64,000 nt of DNA from contig JAAFIQ010000001.1 of NCBI GenBank assembly GCA_013298715.1, positions 467,686-531,685 on the forward strand. Reading direction: 5' to 3'. The notes under the pieces are model-generated. The model was not told the origin of the DNA. It did not search any database and saw only the letters and a list, made by a program, of their open reading frames with translations. Source of the DNA: Bacteroidota bacterium. Lineage in GTDB: Bacteria; Bacteroidota; Bacteroidia; B-17B0; Aurantibacillaceae. Position 1 is the stretch's first letter. Each line of letters starts with the position of its first letter. Both the position numbers and the translations under genes were made by a program. Below are positions 62,932 through 64,000 of the stretch, in pieces.

Positions 62932-63147
62932 TTACTTTTTTTGTAACTCAATTAGGTCAATGGCTTTTTTGAGTTCGTTTTGTAACTCGTCATAACCAAT
63001 TACTCGTCCGATGCTTGTCAACTCAAGGAAGTGCATTCTCAAATTTTGATAAAGAGTCTCTTTAATTTGATTTTTCAACATGTTAACCTCTTTGGTTTGT
63101 TCCATGTCGTCCAACTGCTTGTACAATTTTAATATATCTGTATTCAT
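62932..63147 (-). CDS. Small helical hypothetical protein of a cassette
   Basis: 71 residues, all helix: MNTDILKLYKQLDDMEQTKE, then LKNQIKETLYQNLRMHFLEL and DELQNELKKAIDLIEL. No family recognised. It is the second gene after the 143-residue protein, with 81 bp between them and no attC-like site, so they share a cassette. Confidence 0.55.
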   Translation of the reverse strand: MNTDILKLYKQLDDMEQTKEVNMLKNQIKETLYQNLRMHFLELTSIGRVIGYDELQNELKKAIDLIELQKK

Positions 63148-63228
63148 GTCGGTATAAAATTTCTATTTGTCCAAAGATAATATTTATTCAATTGATTTCC
63201 TTGACTTAATAGGTTTATCACACGTGAA

Positions 63229-63660
63229 TTAAGGAAACATTTTATTGAGAATTGCTGTCTGAACAAATGGCAGATACTCTTCATAGAATGTTGCAGCCCT
63301 TACGTTTGTCAACTTACCTTCTGTGTCAGGGATATTAATATGAAACTCGTCTTTGATAACCCATTTAATTTTAATGTAAAAACTGTTCCAGTCAGTAATT
63401 GTTTCTTTTGTCAAACCTTTTTCGATAAGGCAATGAACGAAAGACTTTGTTACAACGCCAATACCTTTTACTCTAATTGTCCTAGAGCCAGATTGATTGG
63501 ATTTTAAATAAACAATGTCACCAGCTTTTAAAAGCGAAACAGCGTCATAAAGGTCTTTTGCGTTGTCATAGTCCCAGCCAATTACAAAATTCTCATTGTC
63601 GAAAAAGTCGCCTTTCATTTCGTCTCCGTCCCAGTTTGAACCTGCCCCAAATATTGCCAT
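63229..63660 (-). CDS. Hypothetical PUA/EVE-like protein of a cassette
   Basis: 143 residues. The piece AGDIVYLKSNQSGSRTIRVKGIGVV resembles the beta-barrel core of PUA/EVE/ASCH-like nucleic-acid-binding folds, preceded by FVIGWDYDNAKDLYDAVSLL. I can only propose this fold by pattern. ATG at 63660, 44 bp past the boundary of site 11. First gene of a two-gene cassette. Confidence 0.55.
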   Translation of the reverse strand: MAIFGAGSNWDGDEMKGDFFDNENFVIGWDYDNAKDLYDAVSLLKAGDIVYLKSNQSGSRTIRVKGIGVVTKSFVHCLIEKGLTKETITDWNSFYIKIKWVIKDEFHINIPDTEGKLTNVRAATFYEEYLPFVQTAILNKMFP

Positions 63661-63704
63661 AATATTATGTTTTAAATTTTGTCGTTTCCGTCACCCAGCC
63701 TTGC

Positions 63705-63892
63705 AGCTAACGTTTTGCAGCTACCAGTAGTTGGCGTTTGGAACACTCAACTGTCTATACCCACAAATGTTTATTTAAAGATACTAATGTTTGTTAGCAA
63801 AGCCAAAATAAATTAAAGGTCTGCGAAGCAGGCAATAAATGGCTTTGCGATGACCATGTCCGCGCCAATTACTGGTAGCATATATGTAAAAG
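63705..63892 (-). other. attC-like site 11 (188 bp, long form, degenerate R'')
   Basis: Minus strand R' GTTAGCT (63705-63711); the arms GCTACCAGTAATTGGCG / CGCCAACTACTGGTAGC pair well. The R'' box (63886-63892) reads CTTTTAC instead of YYYYAAC, so its AAC is mutated to TAC. The loop word ACTGTCTATACCC is shared with sites 4 and 5. Confidence 0.65.
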
Positions 63893-63976
63893 CAGTAGTT
63901 TAGCATCACTTATCAACTGTAGTCCAAATAAATGGCTACCAAAAAAAATATGAGCTCATGAAAACACAATCTACTG
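63893..63976. other. Miniature ORF-less cassette body (about 84 bp)
   Basis: Between site 11 and the partial site 12 there is only ~84 bp with no ORF. Its ends are complementary with one mismatch (GTTAAAGCAGTAG at 63971-63983 on the minus strand against CTACTGCTTTTAC at 63886-63898). Together with site 11 it would be a cassette of about 280 bp. Confidence 0.45.
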
Positions 63977-64000
63977 CTTTAACGCCAAAGTTATACATTG
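63977..64000 (-). other. Partial attC-like site 12
   Basis: Only the R' side is inside the window: minus strand GTTAAAG (63977-63983), preceded by TTTGGCG. It has the AACG-type left end of the other sites, showing that the array continues past the right edge. Confidence 0.5.

Larger units (their letters stand above)
55017..64000 (-). mobile_element. Integron-type gene cassette array (incomplete at the right edge; no integrase seen)
   Basis: Eleven complete and one partial attC-like palindromes separate short minus-strand genes that are unrelated to each other. On the minus strand each site begins (Y)AACA and ends CGTTRRRY-like, as attC sites do. For all ten segments that lie between two complete sites, the segment's first bases (TTNNNN) are complementary to the R'' box at its far end, which holds for circularised cassettes. 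The array reads towards phoH, so its attI/integrase end, if any, is right of 64,000. Alternative: clusters without integrase (CALIN). Dispersed repeats would not explain the matching ends. Confidence 0.85.

Noticed and set aside
55017..64000. CRISPR array or IS/REP family as explanation for the repeated palindromes
   Set aside because: Spacing is 80 bp to 1.2 kb with genes between, sites differ in length and arms, and segment ends are complementary to each other; none fits CRISPR or REP.
61038..64000. Integron integrase or attI in the window
   Set aside because: No tyrosine-recombinase-like ORF was found on either strand; the array runs off the right edge.

Overview
This 64 kb window is an AT-rich chromosomal segment from a member of the phylum Bacteroidota. 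The evidence is the presence of type IX secretion (T9SS) C-terminal sorting domains, TonB-dependent receptors, the TPR / DUF4292 / EnvC-like gene order, -7 promoter elements of the TAnnTTTG type, and many lipoproteins and outer-membrane beta-barrels. I cannot place it below phylum from sequence alone.

From 1 to about 54.9 kb the content is mostly ordinary core genome. In order: the end of a TonB-dependent receptor; an AraC-type regulator divergent from a membrane/SRPBCC protein; a GNAT acetyltransferase, a MauE-thioredoxin fusion and a 2'-5' RNA ligase-like protein; an overlapping operon of sugar nucleotidyltransferase, TPR lipoprotein, DUF4292 lipoprotein and EnvC-like murein hydrolase activator (5.3-10.3 kb); a frameshifted lipoprotein gene; glmS; a large glycine-rich T9SS surface protein; recA; two small sister lipoproteins; an ECF sigma factor followed by a membrane protein that joins an anti-sigma-like N-terminus to a trypsin-like protease; a helix-hairpin-helix protein and an amino-acid permease; a secreted M43 metalloprotease with eight adhesin-like repeats; a glycosidase-like lipoprotein with a TonB-dependent receptor; a beta-propeller/caspase protein divergent from a TolB-like/BamA-like protein; a TauE/SafE protein, an M20 amidohydrolase and a B12-binding radical SAM enzyme; a Crp/Fnr regulator with two membrane proteins; a MITE-like hairpin; an acyl-CoA thioesterase; two lipoproteins; two Fe-S proteins of the heterodisulfide-reductase type with an MlaD protein; an RNA methyltransferase; a serine hydrolase and mtgA; a TlpA-like protein; and phoH.

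From 55,017 to the right edge the sequence changes character. All genes are short, unrelated and on the minus strand. Every one to two genes are separated by an imperfect palindrome of 82-209 bp. Each palindrome has an AACG end at the low coordinate and a GTT end at the high coordinate; read on the minus strand it runs from YAACA to CGTTRRRY, like an integron attC site. For each of the ten segments lying between two complete palindromes, the bases at one end are complementary to the bases at the other end, which is the rule for circularised integron cassettes. I therefore call this an integron-type gene cassette array. It holds a type I methionine aminopeptidase, a MORN-repeat exported protein, an OmpA-domain protein, a Nudix hydrolase with a MoaF-like partner, an outer-membrane barrel, several unknown exported or membrane proteins, and at least one ORF-less cassette. 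No integrase or attI is inside the window. Because the cassettes read leftward, an integrase, if there is one, should lie to the right of position 64,000.

No rRNA, tRNA or CRISPR was seen. Gene starts were moved from upstream TTG/GTG codons to ATG where a signal peptide or an attC boundary supports it.
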